Positions 20,854 to 31,320 are shown, counted from the stretch's first letter. The stretch: 64,000 nt of DNA from Chlorops oryzae (GCA_020466095.1 CM035807.1:113723286-113787285); one strand, 5' to 3'. Made by a program: numbers and translations. Notes: a model not told the origin generated them from the sequence alone.

Positions 20854-22374
20854 ACGAAGGCTAGACGAAGGCTACACGAAGGCTACACGAAGGCTATACG
20901 AAGGCCATACGAAGGCTATACGAAGGCAATACGAAGGCATTACGAAGGCTATACGAAGGCCATACGAAGGCTATACGAAGGCCATACGAAGGCTGTACGA
21001 AGGCTATACGAAGGCTATACGAAGGCTTTACGAAGGCTATACGAAGGCTATACGAAGGCTTTGCGAAGGCTATACGAAGGCTATACGAAGGCCATACGAA
21101 GGCTATACGAAGGCCATACGAAGGATATACGAAGGCCATACGAAGGCTATACGAAGGCTATACGAAGGCAATACGAAGGCTATACAAAGGCCATACGAAG
21201 GCTATACGAAGGCTATGCGAAGGCTATACGAAGGCCATACGAAGGCTATACGAAGGCCATACGAAGGCTTTGCGAAGGCTATACGAAGGCCATACGAAGG
21301 CTATACGAAGGATATACGAAGGCCATACGAAGGCCATACGAAGGCTATACGAAGGCTATACGAAGGCCATGCGAAGGCCATGCGAAAGCCATACCAAGGC
21401 TATACGAAGGCCATACGAAGGCTATACGAAAGCTGTACTAAGCTATACGAAGGCTATACGAAGGCTATACGAAGGCCATGCGAAGGCCATAGGAAGGCTA
21501 TACGAAGGCCATACGAACGCCATACGAAGGCTATACGAAAGCTGTACGAAGCTATACGAATGCTATACGAAGGCTATACGAATGCTATACGAAGGCTATA
21601 CGAAGGCCATACGAAGGCAATACGAAGGCTATACGAAGGCTATACGAAGGCTATACGAAGGCTATACGAAGGCTATACGAAGGCTATACGAAGGCAATAC
21701 GAAAGCCATACGAAGGCTATACGAAGGCTATACGAAGGCAATACGAAGGCTATACGAAGGCCATACGAAGGCCATACGAAGGCTATACGAAGGCTATGCG
21801 AAGGCTATACGAAGGCTTTACGAGTGCTATACGAAGGCCATACGAAGGCCATACGAAGGCTATACGAAGGCTGTACGAAGGCTATACGAAGGCCATACGA
21901 AGGCTATACGAAGGCTACACGAAGGCTACACTAAGGCTACACGAAGGCTAAACGAAGGCTAGACGAAGGCTACACGAAGGCTATACGAAGGCCATACGAA
22001 GGCTATACGAAGGTAATACGAAGGCATTACGAAGGCTATACGAAGGCCATACGAAGGCTATACGAAGGCCATACGAAGGCCATACGAAGGCTATACGAAG
22101 GCTGTACGAAGGCTATACGAAGGCTATACGAAGGCTGTACGAAGGCTATACGAAGGCCATACGAAGGCTACACGAAGGCTAAACGAAGGCTAGACGAAGG
22201 CTACACGAAGGCTATACGAAGGCCATACGAAGGCAATACGAAGGCATTACGAAGGCTATACGAAGGCCATACGAAGGATATACAAAGGCCATACGAAGGC
22301 TATACGAAGGCTATACGAAGGCTATACGAAGGCAATACGAAGGCCAAACGAAGGCTATACGAAGGCTATACGAA
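20475..22374 (+). repeat. 11-bp minisatellite, about 170 units (CTATACGAAGG)
   Basis: Roughly 1.9 kb of CTATACGAAGG with variants CCATACGAAGG, CAATACGAAGG, CTTTGCGAAGG, CTACACGAAGG and rare ones such as CTAAACG. Eleven is not divisible by three, so every forward frame reads the same 11-residue cycle. The reverse strand has a TAG once per 33 bp in the commonest unit. Higher-order structure is visible: the TACACG/TAAACG/TAGACG motif set recurs at about 20851, 21949 and 22180, and a block of over 100 bp around 20700 recurs about 1.1 kb later. Confidence 0.95.
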
Positions 22375-22606
22375 ACTATCCACCGAGATCATTTTCTCAA
22401 TCCCATTTGTGATTTCCCACATTTCGAGGGGGGCTTGAACCCCCAAAATCACCCTCCGAATACGCTCATAGTTCCCTTTGATGGTATTCGTCCTGAAAAC
22501 AAATTTCCAATCATTATTTCCCTCCAAATGCAAAACTACCCCGAGAAATGGAATTTTTTTTCAAAAACTTCCTACAATTCTCACTGAATTCATGATTTCG
22601 GAAACG

Positions 22607-22639
22607 TATATAAAGCAATGATTTGAAGAAATTCTCAGT
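22607..22639 (+). promoter_or_regulatory. TATA/Inr core promoter upstream of the CAT/ATC repeat
   Basis: GTATATAAAG at 22606-22615 and CTCAGTC at 22634-22640, the initiator A about 28 bp after TATAAA. A second TCAGT follows at about 22644. It faces the trinucleotide-like tract beginning 50 bp downstream. No conserved protein follows. Confidence 0.4.
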
Positions 22640-22688
22640 CATCTCAGTAGAGCTGGAGAACAATCGGAAGGTATATTTTCAAATTTGA

Positions 22689-23374
22689 ACACCATCAACA
22701 CCATCAACAACATCAACACCATCAACATCATCACCATCAACACCATCATCACCATCACAACATCACACCATCATCACACCAACACCATCATCATCACCAT
22801 CATCTTCGCTAACCTCACCATCATCACCAACCTCACCATCATCATCACCAACCTCACCATCATCATCACCATCATCATCACCATCAACACCATAACCATC
22901 ATAACCATCAACACCATCATCACCTTCAACACCATCAACATCATCAACTTCATCATCACCATCAACAACATCATCACCATCAACACCATCAAACCATCAA
23001 CAACATCAACACCATCAACATCATCATCACCATCAACACCATCATCATCATCATCACCAACACCATCATCTTCGCTAACCTCACCATCATCACACCCATC
23101 ATCTTCGCTAACCTCACCATCATCACCGACCTCACTATCATCATCACCATCATCATCACCATCCACACCATAACCATCATAACCATCACACCATACCATC
23201 ACACCATCATCACCATCACCATAATCACCATCATCATCACCATCGCCAACCTCACCATCCCTATGATCATCATCACCGACCTCACCATCACCATCATCAT
23301 CACCAACCTCACTATCATCATCATCACCATTATCATCACCAACATCATCATCACCAACCTCACCATCATCATCG
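22689..23374 (+). repeat. Imperfect CAT/ATC (CACCATCAACACCATC) simple repeat
   Basis: About 690 bp built from CAC, CAT, ATC and AAC triplets, interrupted twice or more by CTTCGCTAACCTCACC. The Thr/Ile/His/Asn frames on + and Asp/Met/Val frames on - are translations of the repeat and are broken at many places. I do not call a gene. Confidence 0.9.
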
Positions 23375-23751
23375 ATTGTTTATATTATCGATAATACAAT
23401 CGATAATTTTGACAATCGATTATTTTGATAATCTAAAGATTAGTTTTCGAGCGGCTCGCCCTAATCTAAATTAAGGCATTTTTAAGAGTCTTTCCATTTC
23501 AAAAAGAAGAAAGCCCTCTCCCACCGCCAGCATCACCTTTCGAATGCTAAAGTAAATGTCCATGAATCAAAACTATCGATAGTTTTCATAAATCATCGTT
23601 GTTTTCGATATTTTGAAACCATCGATAGTATCGCAAGAGCTATCGATTTTTTCGCCTATTCTACTACGCAATTTAGCCCTAGTTAATTATTTTCGGAAAG
23701 AACTGCACCTGTACCTAGGTTCCAAAAAATAAGGACCTGTTACAACACTGA

Positions 23752-25456
23752 CCACACCCCTTCTCTTTCAATGGATGTATTCCTCCTGCGACCGCTTTCG
23801 GATTACTTCGGGGAAGTACAGAGGCAATTGGAATGGAACTGAATTCAGAATTCAAATGCAGAGTCATCTGAAATCGTTGAATTTAAATGACTTTAAGGTA
23901 AAAAAAAAAAAAATTTTCCAAAATTATAAAATCGCTCTCCATTGATCTGTCAAAAAATATGAGAATGATTAACGATCTTTCGGATTGTCTTCAAAGAAAT
24001 GGATTGAATTGCTGTCATTGCTATTTCATCAAATTATTTATGATATGATTTAGCATTATTTTTATTTTGTTCGAGAAAAAAATCCTGAGTCCAAACCATT
24101 TGAACGGAACTAAATAAACTACAAAAAGCCATACAAACTGGATTATTTATATAAAGCAAAGTTATATCGAAGCTTTCGAAAAAAAAAAAAAAAAACGAAG
24201 TCGTTATAAAATGTAAATTTTTGCAAATTTTTACTGACCTTGATTCCAACAAATTTTTTTAATCACTTTTGATATTTACTATTTTCCTAAATTAAAAACC
24301 AGAAATATATTTTTGTGAATTATTCACAGCTCATCTAATTCCTCGAACCAGTTTTCGATTGGCAAAAGACCGATAAAACATTGTTAAATGAGCGTATTGG
24401 AAATTAATATATGACACTTCGTTATACATCTGTTCACCCCCTCCCACCTGCACAGGGGACCTCAATAAAATTGGTATTTATTTTTAACCCGCTATTTCGC
24501 CATGCAATAGCATTCATGATTAAGATAACGAATTAATAGACTCTGAACGTTGAAACCCTCATTGCTAATCCATTTAAGGTTTCACCGAAAGTCTGGCAAA
24601 AATATATACTTATAAAAAATAATATATCTAGGTCAAATTTTCATTCTAAATTCTGTTCTATATTTTTCCTTTTTTGATTTCTAAATCAAATGGAATTTCT
24701 TCGTGGACTGATTTTATGTGTGAATGTAGGTATGTCTTTGTTTTTAAAACCGATCTGTTTGTTTAATTTATCATTGATGATTACAGTAATCCTCAGATAT
24801 AAAAACACGGGCGTACATGACGGAATTGACCATCAGTCAAAATCTACTTTAATTTTGAGCTGAAAACAAATTAACCTTCGAAAAAATGCTTTGTGTAAAT
24901 TCCATATACTAGTGTTGACCCAGAGAACTTCGCCTACCGCCACAAAAGAAGGTAAATAATTTATCAAAGTTCTAGCCGTTTAATATTTCCAGTGAACCAG
25001 TTTATTCATTTTATATCTGTCTGATGAGCTGCATTTTTCGTCACTCTTCCTCTCCATCTCCTGCTCTCCCATGATTTTGTGAGACATTAATTTAATTTTT
25101 GGAAATGGACGCCTTGTAACTTCAGCGGTACTCATTTAAAATGAATTACTTTTTAAAATAAGACGTATACGTAATGTAACTTCCTGTTAAAATTCTGTAG
25201 AAATGACGTTGCTCATACGTCGGGTATTCATGCTACACAGATTGACAGTAATGAACATTAAATTACAATATCCTGTAGAAGTGTCAAAATTATATAAATT
25301 CTGATTTATGTAAAATATGCCCTAAAAGTTTTTTGCCCATATTCTTAAATTAACCAAACAACTTTCGTTCAAATTTCGTTTAGAACTGAAAGCTTAATCC
25401 ATCGTATTTATACGAAAAATATATTCATTCTGCTTTTTAGTTTCTCCCAAAAACGA
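23752..25456. other. Non-coding, no gene recognised
   Basis: A+T-rich with poly(A) near 23900 and 24180. No conserved frame and no clear transposon termini. Confidence 0.35.
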
Positions 25457-25724
25457 TTTTTCGTTGTTTTCAACTTAAATAACATAAATTTTTTTTGAAC
25501 AATTATCAAAAAAACCATAGACACTCACTTCAAATCGCGTACAAATTTTTAATAAAGCAGGCGGGTCAGCTCTCCTGTGACGTAATGCGCAGTAGAATTA
25601 TTACGACAACCGGAGTAGGTTTTCCTGTATGTTATGGCCAGTGCTCGGACTTGAAAATTTTTATTGGTGGTAGATTTTTAAAGAAGAAGTAGTAGGTTTA
25701 TATAAAAAGTGGTAGATTTAAAAT
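25457..25724 (+). repeat. Direct repeat A flanking the serine-protease remnants (left copy)
   Basis: About 270 bp (TTTTTCGTTGTTTTC... through GTGGTAGATTTAAAA) that recurs at 27448-27720 in the same orientation, 1,991 bp away, at roughly 90% identity. It contains the hAT-type terminus CAGTGCTCGGACTTG at 25639. Confidence 0.85.
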
Positions 25725-26221
25725 GGTTCGGGAATTACTGCATAATAAAATAATATTGCAATAAAAAATATTACGTTGTGCGTCCGTTTGACGCACTGAC
25801 GTCGAAACACAATTTTTACTGGAAACTTAGTTCCCCATGAGAAATGAGGCATCGTATTAAAGTTTTAATTATTTGTTCTAATAGTAAACTTGTACACAAT
25901 TATTTATTCAGTTAGTGAATGCAATAAAACGACATCTTTGCATTTTAAGAAGACGTACAGATGGAACGTTCCAATTTGGGAGTTCGCTCGAGGTTTCTAT
26001 TCTTTCAGTTTAACTTTTGCGACGAGAAACATCGAAGGATGCGGCTTCAACTGAGTTTGCAATTTGTGGTCTCAACTTTACACATGAAGTAAGTAAGTCC
26101 ATTTCAATCCATCTTCAGGCATGTTAGAAACGAATTCCATAAAAAATTTAAAAGAAATTCATTGAATCACATTATTTCGATTTTTATTGGTATTGATATT
26201 AACAGACTGTCAACATTTTAT

Positions 26222-26775
26222 CCACTCTCGATTGATTGACATTCAACAATTGGCAATCGAATGCTTTATGAAAAGGATCCGTGTTATGCACAGGAATCAT
26301 AAACGGCACGATGGCGACGTTAGGTGAAGACGTCAGCTATACAATTTCAATAAAAAAATTTCCTTAAAAAATTTGCTATGTCGGTTGGAACATTTTTGCA
26401 GAGTACTGTAGGAGGACCACTTCATTTGCTAACAATGCTGTTTGCTGGAATTAGTCTAATGGAAGAAATGTAAAGGATAAGTACAATAATAACAATTTAT
26501 TCCTAATATCTTATGCTGGTTAACAGAAACATTTATTAAGAAGCATTACTATGCGGTTTAGGCATTGAACGTTAATATGTAACAATTGATCTAAAGCATT
26601 GAAAGGTTGTACCAAAGATACAAGAAAGGTCGAGCAAAAACGACATCGCTTTGTTATTTTTAGGAAGACGACCACTTCGCTAGGATCTTTTCTATGATTG
26701 GCACAATTATAGTTCTTGTTACGACGTATGCAAGACTGTTTGGATGGGACATCATTGAAAATAATACATTTCACA
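26222..26775 (+). pseudogene. Serine protease (chymotrypsin/S1A family) remnant, copy 1
   Basis: Reads IDIQQLAIECFMK, then after a frameshift GSVLCTGIINGTM, matching the segment of S1A proteases between the substrate loop and the catalytic-serine exon. The next piece, where GDSGGP is expected (about 26410), reads GTACTGTAGGAGGACCACTT, broken by a stop and frame changes. The end matches the copy at 26852-27319 (GGATCTTTTCTATGATTGG..., GACGTATGCAAGACTGTTT). No exon with the catalytic His or Asp was found upstream. It is a decayed tandem duplicate. Confidence 0.7.
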
Positions 26776-26851
26776 TTTCATATTATGAGAAATTGTTAAT
26801 TTAAAAAAAAAATATATGTATATGTATGTATGTAAAGACCAAATATCCACC

Positions 26852-27319
26852 CGATTTATTGACATTCAATTGCTACATCGAAATGCTTTATAAAAGGTCC
26901 TGTGTTATGCGCTGGAACTCCACGAGGAGACTTAGGTGATAGTTGTCATGGGTAAAATTAAAAAAAAAATTTTCCTATAAAAAATTCTCTATGCCGGGTG
27001 TCGATACATTTTCTATTGCAGAGACTCCGGAGGACCACTTATTTGTAACAATGCTGTTTCTGGAATTGTCTCATTCGGAAAGGGATGTTCAGGGGAAGAT
27101 ACAAAATACACGAATGTTTTCAAGTATTTATCCTGGATTAAAGAACATTTAAAAAGGTACAATGGCGAGATTGAAGAGATTGAAAAGATTGAAGAGATTG
27201 AAAAGATTGAAAGCAGCACGTCCTGTTTGGAAGACGACCACTTCGCTAGGATCTTTTCTATGATTGGAAATTTAGTTCTTGTTACGACGTATGCAAGACT
27301 GTTTGGTGGACATTTTTGA
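26852..27319 (+). pseudogene. Serine protease (S1A) 3' fragment, copy 2, better preserved
   Basis: The first piece reads SKCFIKGPVLCAGTPRGD then LGDSCHG up to a donor at 26952 (CATGG/GTAAAA). After a 70-bp intron the second exon (27022-27319) continues in frame as DSGGPLICNNAVSGIVSFG and ends YLSWIKEHLKR, the usual trypsin-fold C-terminus. The active-site Ser motif GDSGGP and its cysteine are therefore intact. An extra tail of about 50 residues follows: alternating EIEEIEKIE, then a hydrophobic stretch (RIFSMIGNLVLVTTYARLF), then TGA. Upstream, IDIQLL is in a different frame from SKCF, and no His or Asp exons are present, so I treat it as a pseudogene fragment; a spliced gene with missed exons is less likely. 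Confidence 0.7.
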
Positions 27320-27447
27320 AATAATAATTACACTTTTTAAGTGAAATTGTTTTTAGAAATTGTGATTCCCATGGAATAAATGTAATACCGAAATTTTAAG
27401 TAATGAGAGCATCTATGTATATGCACTTATGTTTTTCTAATTAGGGG

Positions 27448-27720
27448 CTTTTTCGTTGTTTTCTAACTTAAATAACATAAATTTTTTTTTGAACAATTAT
27501 CAAAAAAAAACCATAGACACTCAATTCACATCGCGTACAAATTTTAAATGAAGCAAGCGGATCAGCTCTCCTGTGACGTAATGCGCAGTAGAATTCTTTC
27601 GACAACCGGAGTAGCTTTTTCTGTGTGTCAAAGGGCACTGCTCGGACTTGAAAATTTTTGTAGGTAGTAGATTTTTAAAGTAAAGGTGGTAGATCTATAC
27701 AAAAAGTGGTAGATTTAAAA
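27448..27720 (+). repeat. Direct repeat A flanking the serine-protease remnants (right copy)
   Basis: Second copy of 25457-25724, with the hAT-type start CACTGCTCGGACTTG at 27636. Sequence beyond 27720 differs from that beyond 25724. Confidence 0.85.
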
Positions 27721-28072
27721 TTGTAATAAAATATATCACATCTGATCATGTAGAAAATTGGGAAACTTACATGTTTTTAGGTACTTTCTCTTGTGGAAAA
27801 AAATTTGTCAATATTTATTGGGTGTCGTTAAGCGCCAATACTGCCATTCTTGACAACATTCTTGACAATAGGAAGCTGCCAACATATTTTTCAATAATAC
27901 ATAACATTGAAGCACATTTTTTATGTTCTCAATTATTCTAAATGATCAGAAAATAAATTATACAAATGCATAAATAAGTAAAAAAAACAAAAGTGGTAGA
28001 TTTGGACCTAGCGTGGTAGAAAGTGAAAATAGTGGTAGATGTACCACTAAAATGGTAGAAGTCCTAGCACTG
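27636..28072 (+). mobile_element. hAT-type MITE rich in GTGGTAGATTT
   Basis: Start CACTGCTCGGACTTG and end AGAAGTCCTAGCACTG are inverse. GTGGTAGA words recur at both ends. The right-hand 8-mer GTCATGGG matches GTTATGGC, the 8-mer left of the related start at 25639, at six of eight positions. The original insertion may therefore have spanned 25639-28072 before or during the local duplication. Confidence 0.5.
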
Positions 28073-28090
28073 GTCATGGGTTAGTCATCC

Positions 28091-28552
28091 AGTGATGCAA
28101 TTTGTAGGGAAATTTCTCTTTTTAGGGATCTTTTGGAAGAAATTCCGTCTGTAGGGAAAAAAGGAATTTCGATATGTATAACTTTTAACCAAATTTCGTA
28201 ATTGAAACAAATGGTTTGTCACTTACAACCGATTTTCAGGGTGACACAACAATTATTAATGCCCTAATTTTTACGATTCTAAGCTCGCAGTTTTCACTCC
28301 CGTAATCAAGGAGCGCGAGAATTTCATTTTTTTTCTGTCTCTCAGGTAACAACGAAACAAAATTTTTAAACAAAATATTGATTTTTTTTTTTAATTCCGT
28401 CCACTCAAAGTCGGAGAATGAATATGTAAATTGTACAATCTAGATCTGTTGATTGCACTATCGACCATTTTGTTAAAGAAAAATGGAGAATTTGTTGGAG
28501 TTTTTTTCTGAAAATTGTGGGGGGGAAATAAAATTTTTGTTGCTGGCAGCAC
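28091..28552. mobile_element. Possible hAT-type MITE just upstream of WASHC3
   Basis: CAGTGATGCAATTTGTAGGG at the left and GTTGCTGGCAGCACTG at the right are weakly inverse hAT-like ends. No matching 8-bp target duplication was seen. If real, it ends about 20 bp before the WASHC3 start codon. Confidence 0.3.
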
Positions 28553-28574
28553 TGCGCGTTACAAACAAATTTCA

Positions 28575-29233
28575 ATGGAACCCGAAGAGCTCCTTTCACC
28601 TACCGTTGACAAATCTCAAGTTCCTCCATTGCACCAGAAACGCGTTGTGGCATTCGTAAATCATTTCCTGATAAGTTCCTGTAGCTTCCTGAATGAATTC
28701 GCGACCAATTGCGAATCAAAATTCATCGAGCTAGAGAGGAAAATTCAAAGACTTGAAGCTGGTTTAACTACACTAGAAGCAAAGGTAAGCATTTCTCTTA
28801 AACAAACAAATATCCAAGGATGAACGAAAAACAATTCCAGCTTGCATCGGTTCCGGAGGATACTTTTACAACAAAACCGGTTGAAAATGAGTTGAGTCCA
28901 AAGGATAGCGCCATAGCAGATAACACGCCAAAGAATGATGATGAATTGGTATCCAAAGATTCTGTGGAACAAACACAATCTGAACGGGCTGAGAAATTTG
29001 TGCGTGCCTGCGAAGATGTGCGATATATAAAATACTTCAAAATGCTCCAATTTGGCGTCCCAGCGAACGCAGTCAAGATGAAAATGCAAGCCGAAGGTTT
29101 TGTTCCCGACATATTGGAGTGAGTAGAATTGATTCTCTCTCTCTCTCTCTCTCTTTCTTCTAAATAATAGACATTTCCACACTTTCCTTACAGCACACCA
29201 AACTTGGAACTGCCCGATGGAGTGGTTTCTTGA
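28575..29233 (+). CDS. WASHC3: WASH complex subunit 3 (CCDC53)
   Basis: Small coiled-coil subunit of the WASH complex, which activates Arp2/3 on endosomes for actin-dependent cargo sorting. Three coding exons, 28575-28784, 28841-29118 and 29194-29233, give 175 residues. Splice sites are AAG/GTAAGC, TTCCAG/CTT, GA/GTGAGT and TTACAG/CAC, and phases agree. Residues about 20-70 hold the conserved N-terminal segment (VVAFVNHFLISSCSFLNEFA, then a heptad-like KIQRLEAGLTTLEAK). The middle is Ser/Asp/Glu/Lys-rich and variable. The C-terminal block (YIKYFKMLQFGVPANAVKMK, ILDTPNLELPDG) is the family signature. The ATG at 28575 was chosen because it starts the conserved MEPEELL-type N-terminus; the upstream in-frame ATG at 28515 encodes unrelated residues. 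Length is slightly below the vertebrate protein. AATAAA at 29276. Converges on RpL36A, stops 191 bp apart. Confidence 0.93.
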
Positions 29234-29275
29234 CATTCCACGTCTGTTTTAACACATTCAGCTCAATGAACAAAC

Positions 29276-29281
29276 AATAAA
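29276..29281 (+). terminator. Poly(A) signal of WASHC3
   Basis: AATAAA 43 bp after the stop codon, the only good signal before the convergent RpL36A gene. Confidence 0.6.
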
Positions 29282-29424
29282 TATTAAATATTTTTTAACA
29301 AATTCAACTGTGACTACTTTCACTTTTCAATTTAAAACTGCAGATTTCTTTCGGAATTTCGTTTTCTTATTCTTTCCCAAATACAGCGTAGCGTAAAAAC
29401 AATAGACAGAAATGGAGGACTAAC

Positions 29425-30184
29425 TTAGAATTGAATCATCTGTCCCTTCCTCTTCTTGTCACCACCCAATTCAAAATGTTTACAACGTTTCAAAGGCGTC
29501 TGCTGGCGATATTTACATTCGGTGCATTCCATACGCAGTACAATCTTTTTGGTTGTCTTGGCCTGTGAAATAAAAGAGGAAGCTTGTTAGATACTACTCC
29601 ATATAGCCATGTAGAATGTTAAAACTATAATTTTGTCGGATTTGACTGTTTACAAAAACCGCCATACGTATGCGTCGCGAGAATTTGTAACAAGATGCAA
29701 TTCCTTAGTATTTTTGCTTTAGCACAAGTATATCCCACAAAAAAAAGCCTTCAGTCCGGCGATTCCGTTCTACAAATGTGCATTCATGCAGCTTCAATCC
29801 ACAAATCTTACCTTCTTCCTGAAGATGGGTTTCGTTTGACCACCGAATCCCTGTTGTTTCCTATCGTAACGACGTCTGCCCTGTGCAAATTTACGCTCCT
29901 TGGACTTTTTGTACTGTGTCACTTTGTGCAGTTTGTGGCACTTGCACTTTTTGCAGAAAGTGCGGCGTTGTTTTGGTACGTTTACCTGCAAGCAAAATGC
30001 AATGAAATATATTAATATATATATATAGAATGATTAGTTTGTTTCAAAAGGAGACTCTTAAAACGACAATCGGCAATCGGTTTTGCATTCGGTGGATTTA
30101 GATTTTCACATCGCGAGGCAAATTAACTCGATGTTCAGAGATTATTTTTGTATTCATCGGCAAATCTAGCTAGAAACGTACCAT
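29425..30184 (-). CDS. RpL36A: 60S ribosomal protein eL42 (L36a/L44)
   Basis: Component of the large ribosomal subunit near the E site. Three coding exons on the minus strand: 30182-30184 (the ATG alone), 29812-29985 and 29425-29562, giving 1+58+45 = 104 residues, the usual eukaryotic length. The sequence is almost invariant across the family: [40 protein letters not shown], and the C-terminal [20 protein letters not shown]. The zinc-binding cysteines CKKC and CTEC are present. Substitutions are mild (KCHK, KFAQG). The start is fixed by AAG-ATG/GTACGT at 30182, where the donor follows the start codon directly. No disabling change is visible. A TCT-type initiator lies 26 bp upstream and a hAT insertion just beyond it. 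Confidence 0.96.
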
Positions 30185-30204
30185 CTTGACGAAAAGTAGG
30201 AAAC

Positions 30205-30212
30205 GGAAAGAA
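30205..30212 (-). promoter_or_regulatory. TCT (polypyrimidine) initiator of RpL36A
   Basis: The minus strand reads TTCTTTCC, fitting the YC+1TTTYY initiator of fly ribosomal protein genes. Start at the complement of 30210 would give a 5' UTR of about 26 nt with a terminal oligopyrimidine start, typical for growth-regulated translation of such mRNAs. Confidence 0.6.
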
Positions 30213-30385
30213 ATGACACTGACAGCTTCATGACATTTGTGGCCAGGGATGCCAAAATTTGTAGTTTCGTATCAAAATTGGTACGTTGAAAACAGATTGA
30301 TACGTTGGTACGATTTCTCGGATTTTGGTACATTTTTTACACCTTCTCACATATTATTTTTTCCATACGTTTTTCGGTTGCTAGT

Positions 30386-31154
30386 ATCCCAGCAAGAAAC
30401 CTAAGCGTTATATATGCCGTATATAACAGTTAAAATAACGCTTATACTTTTCGTTAGAGCCTTATGGACGTGTATAGATTTTCAACGGAAAGATTTTGTG
30501 TGTATGAGCCATACATCCCTTTCTGTCGCAAGCAAATGCGCATAGCTTCCTCTCTTTTTTACTAATATCACATAATGCGTTAGTGTTTTCGTAATTGTAA
30601 CAGTTTTATGCGCCGTATAAGTACGGCTAATATAAGCGTTAGTATCATATTAGTGCTAACGTAAAACCATCGACGATTTCTATGATGAAAATCCTGTTCA
30701 TAAAATAAAATGCAGTGTTTCTATTTTCATAAATTTTGATTTATAAAATTGGCTTAGAATAAAAATATGACAATGGTAAGGCACATCATGTCGATGAATA
30801 TTATAATCCCTATTTCTAATAATAATATTTAGAATACCAATTTTATAAAGAAATCACAACACACTAACAGCTATGTTAAATCAAACAAATTTTTAAAATT
30901 TCTCCAAAAAATTATATAATTGTCTCAACAATATTATTTTCAAACACCAAGCGCACAATCACAATAGTTAGTAAAAATTTTGGGCAGTTTGGTGTGAATC
31001 ACTCAGTAACTGGTAGCTTCCCATACAAACTTTTGTGAGTACTCGGTTTTTATGAGCACGCAAAAAAATGTTGATCACTAGAATGTGAATGTGTTAGTTG
31101 ATGCCTCTTTTGACTTATATGTGTTAGTGACTCTTCGTATTCATTTCTTGCTGG
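30386..31154. mobile_element. Nested TIR element (CCAGCAAGAAA ends) in the hAT remnant
   Basis: CCCAGCAAGAAACC at the left and TTTCTTGCTGG at the right are inverse. The inside repeats GCGTTA and TGTGTTAGT words (AAGCGTTATATATGCC, TAAGCGTTAGTATC). It is non-coding. Target duplication not resolved. Confidence 0.5.
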
Positions 31155-31234
31155 ATAGATTTATGGATATAAATTCTTTTGGGAAGAAGAAGGGGCCTTA
31201 CAAATTGATTCGAAGAGGACCAATTGTATCGCTA

Positions 31235-31320
31235 ATTTGTTGACTTTGTCCCATAGCTCTGCAGCAGCAGAAAGAAAGTTCTCTTCACTTAATTTTATAA
31301 AAACTGACATAAGAAAAAAT
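31235..31320 (+). pseudogene. hAT transposase C-terminal fragment
   Basis: Translates as LLTLSHSSAAAERKFSSLNF then IKTDIRKN. This corresponds to the conserved hAT dimerisation region, where family members have a P-x-SSAxxERxFS core. Only this segment survives and it is out of context, so it is a relic. Confidence 0.7.

Larger units (their letters stand above)
18078..23750. mobile_element. Candidate hAT-like bounded block (5.7 kb) enclosing satellite array
   Basis: CAGTGCTGCAATTTACCTAG at the left and CCTGTTACAACACTG at the right are hAT-type inverse termini; both inner flanks carry CCTAGGTAC. The adjacent 8-mers CCCATACC and ACCACACC agree at six of eight positions, compatible with an old target duplication. 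Inside lie the 416-bp array, the 11-bp minisatellite and the CAT/ATC repeat. No transposase was recognised. The ends could also belong to two separate elements, so the call is tentative. Confidence 0.35.

Noticed and set aside
20468..21934. 488-residue open frame in the minisatellite as a structural protein gene
   Set aside because: The 11-bp unit has no stop in any forward phase, so long frames are automatic. The ATG at 20468 lies in a different phase from the promoter-linked first ATG. Without transcript data it is recorded as a repeat.
22685..23202. Thr/Ile/His-rich and Asp/Met-rich open frames
   Set aside because: Translations of a CAT/ATC simple repeat on both strands, with frames breaking at each irregularity.
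28745..29236. 163-residue minus-strand frame
   Set aside because: Antisense to the well-supported exons of WASHC3.
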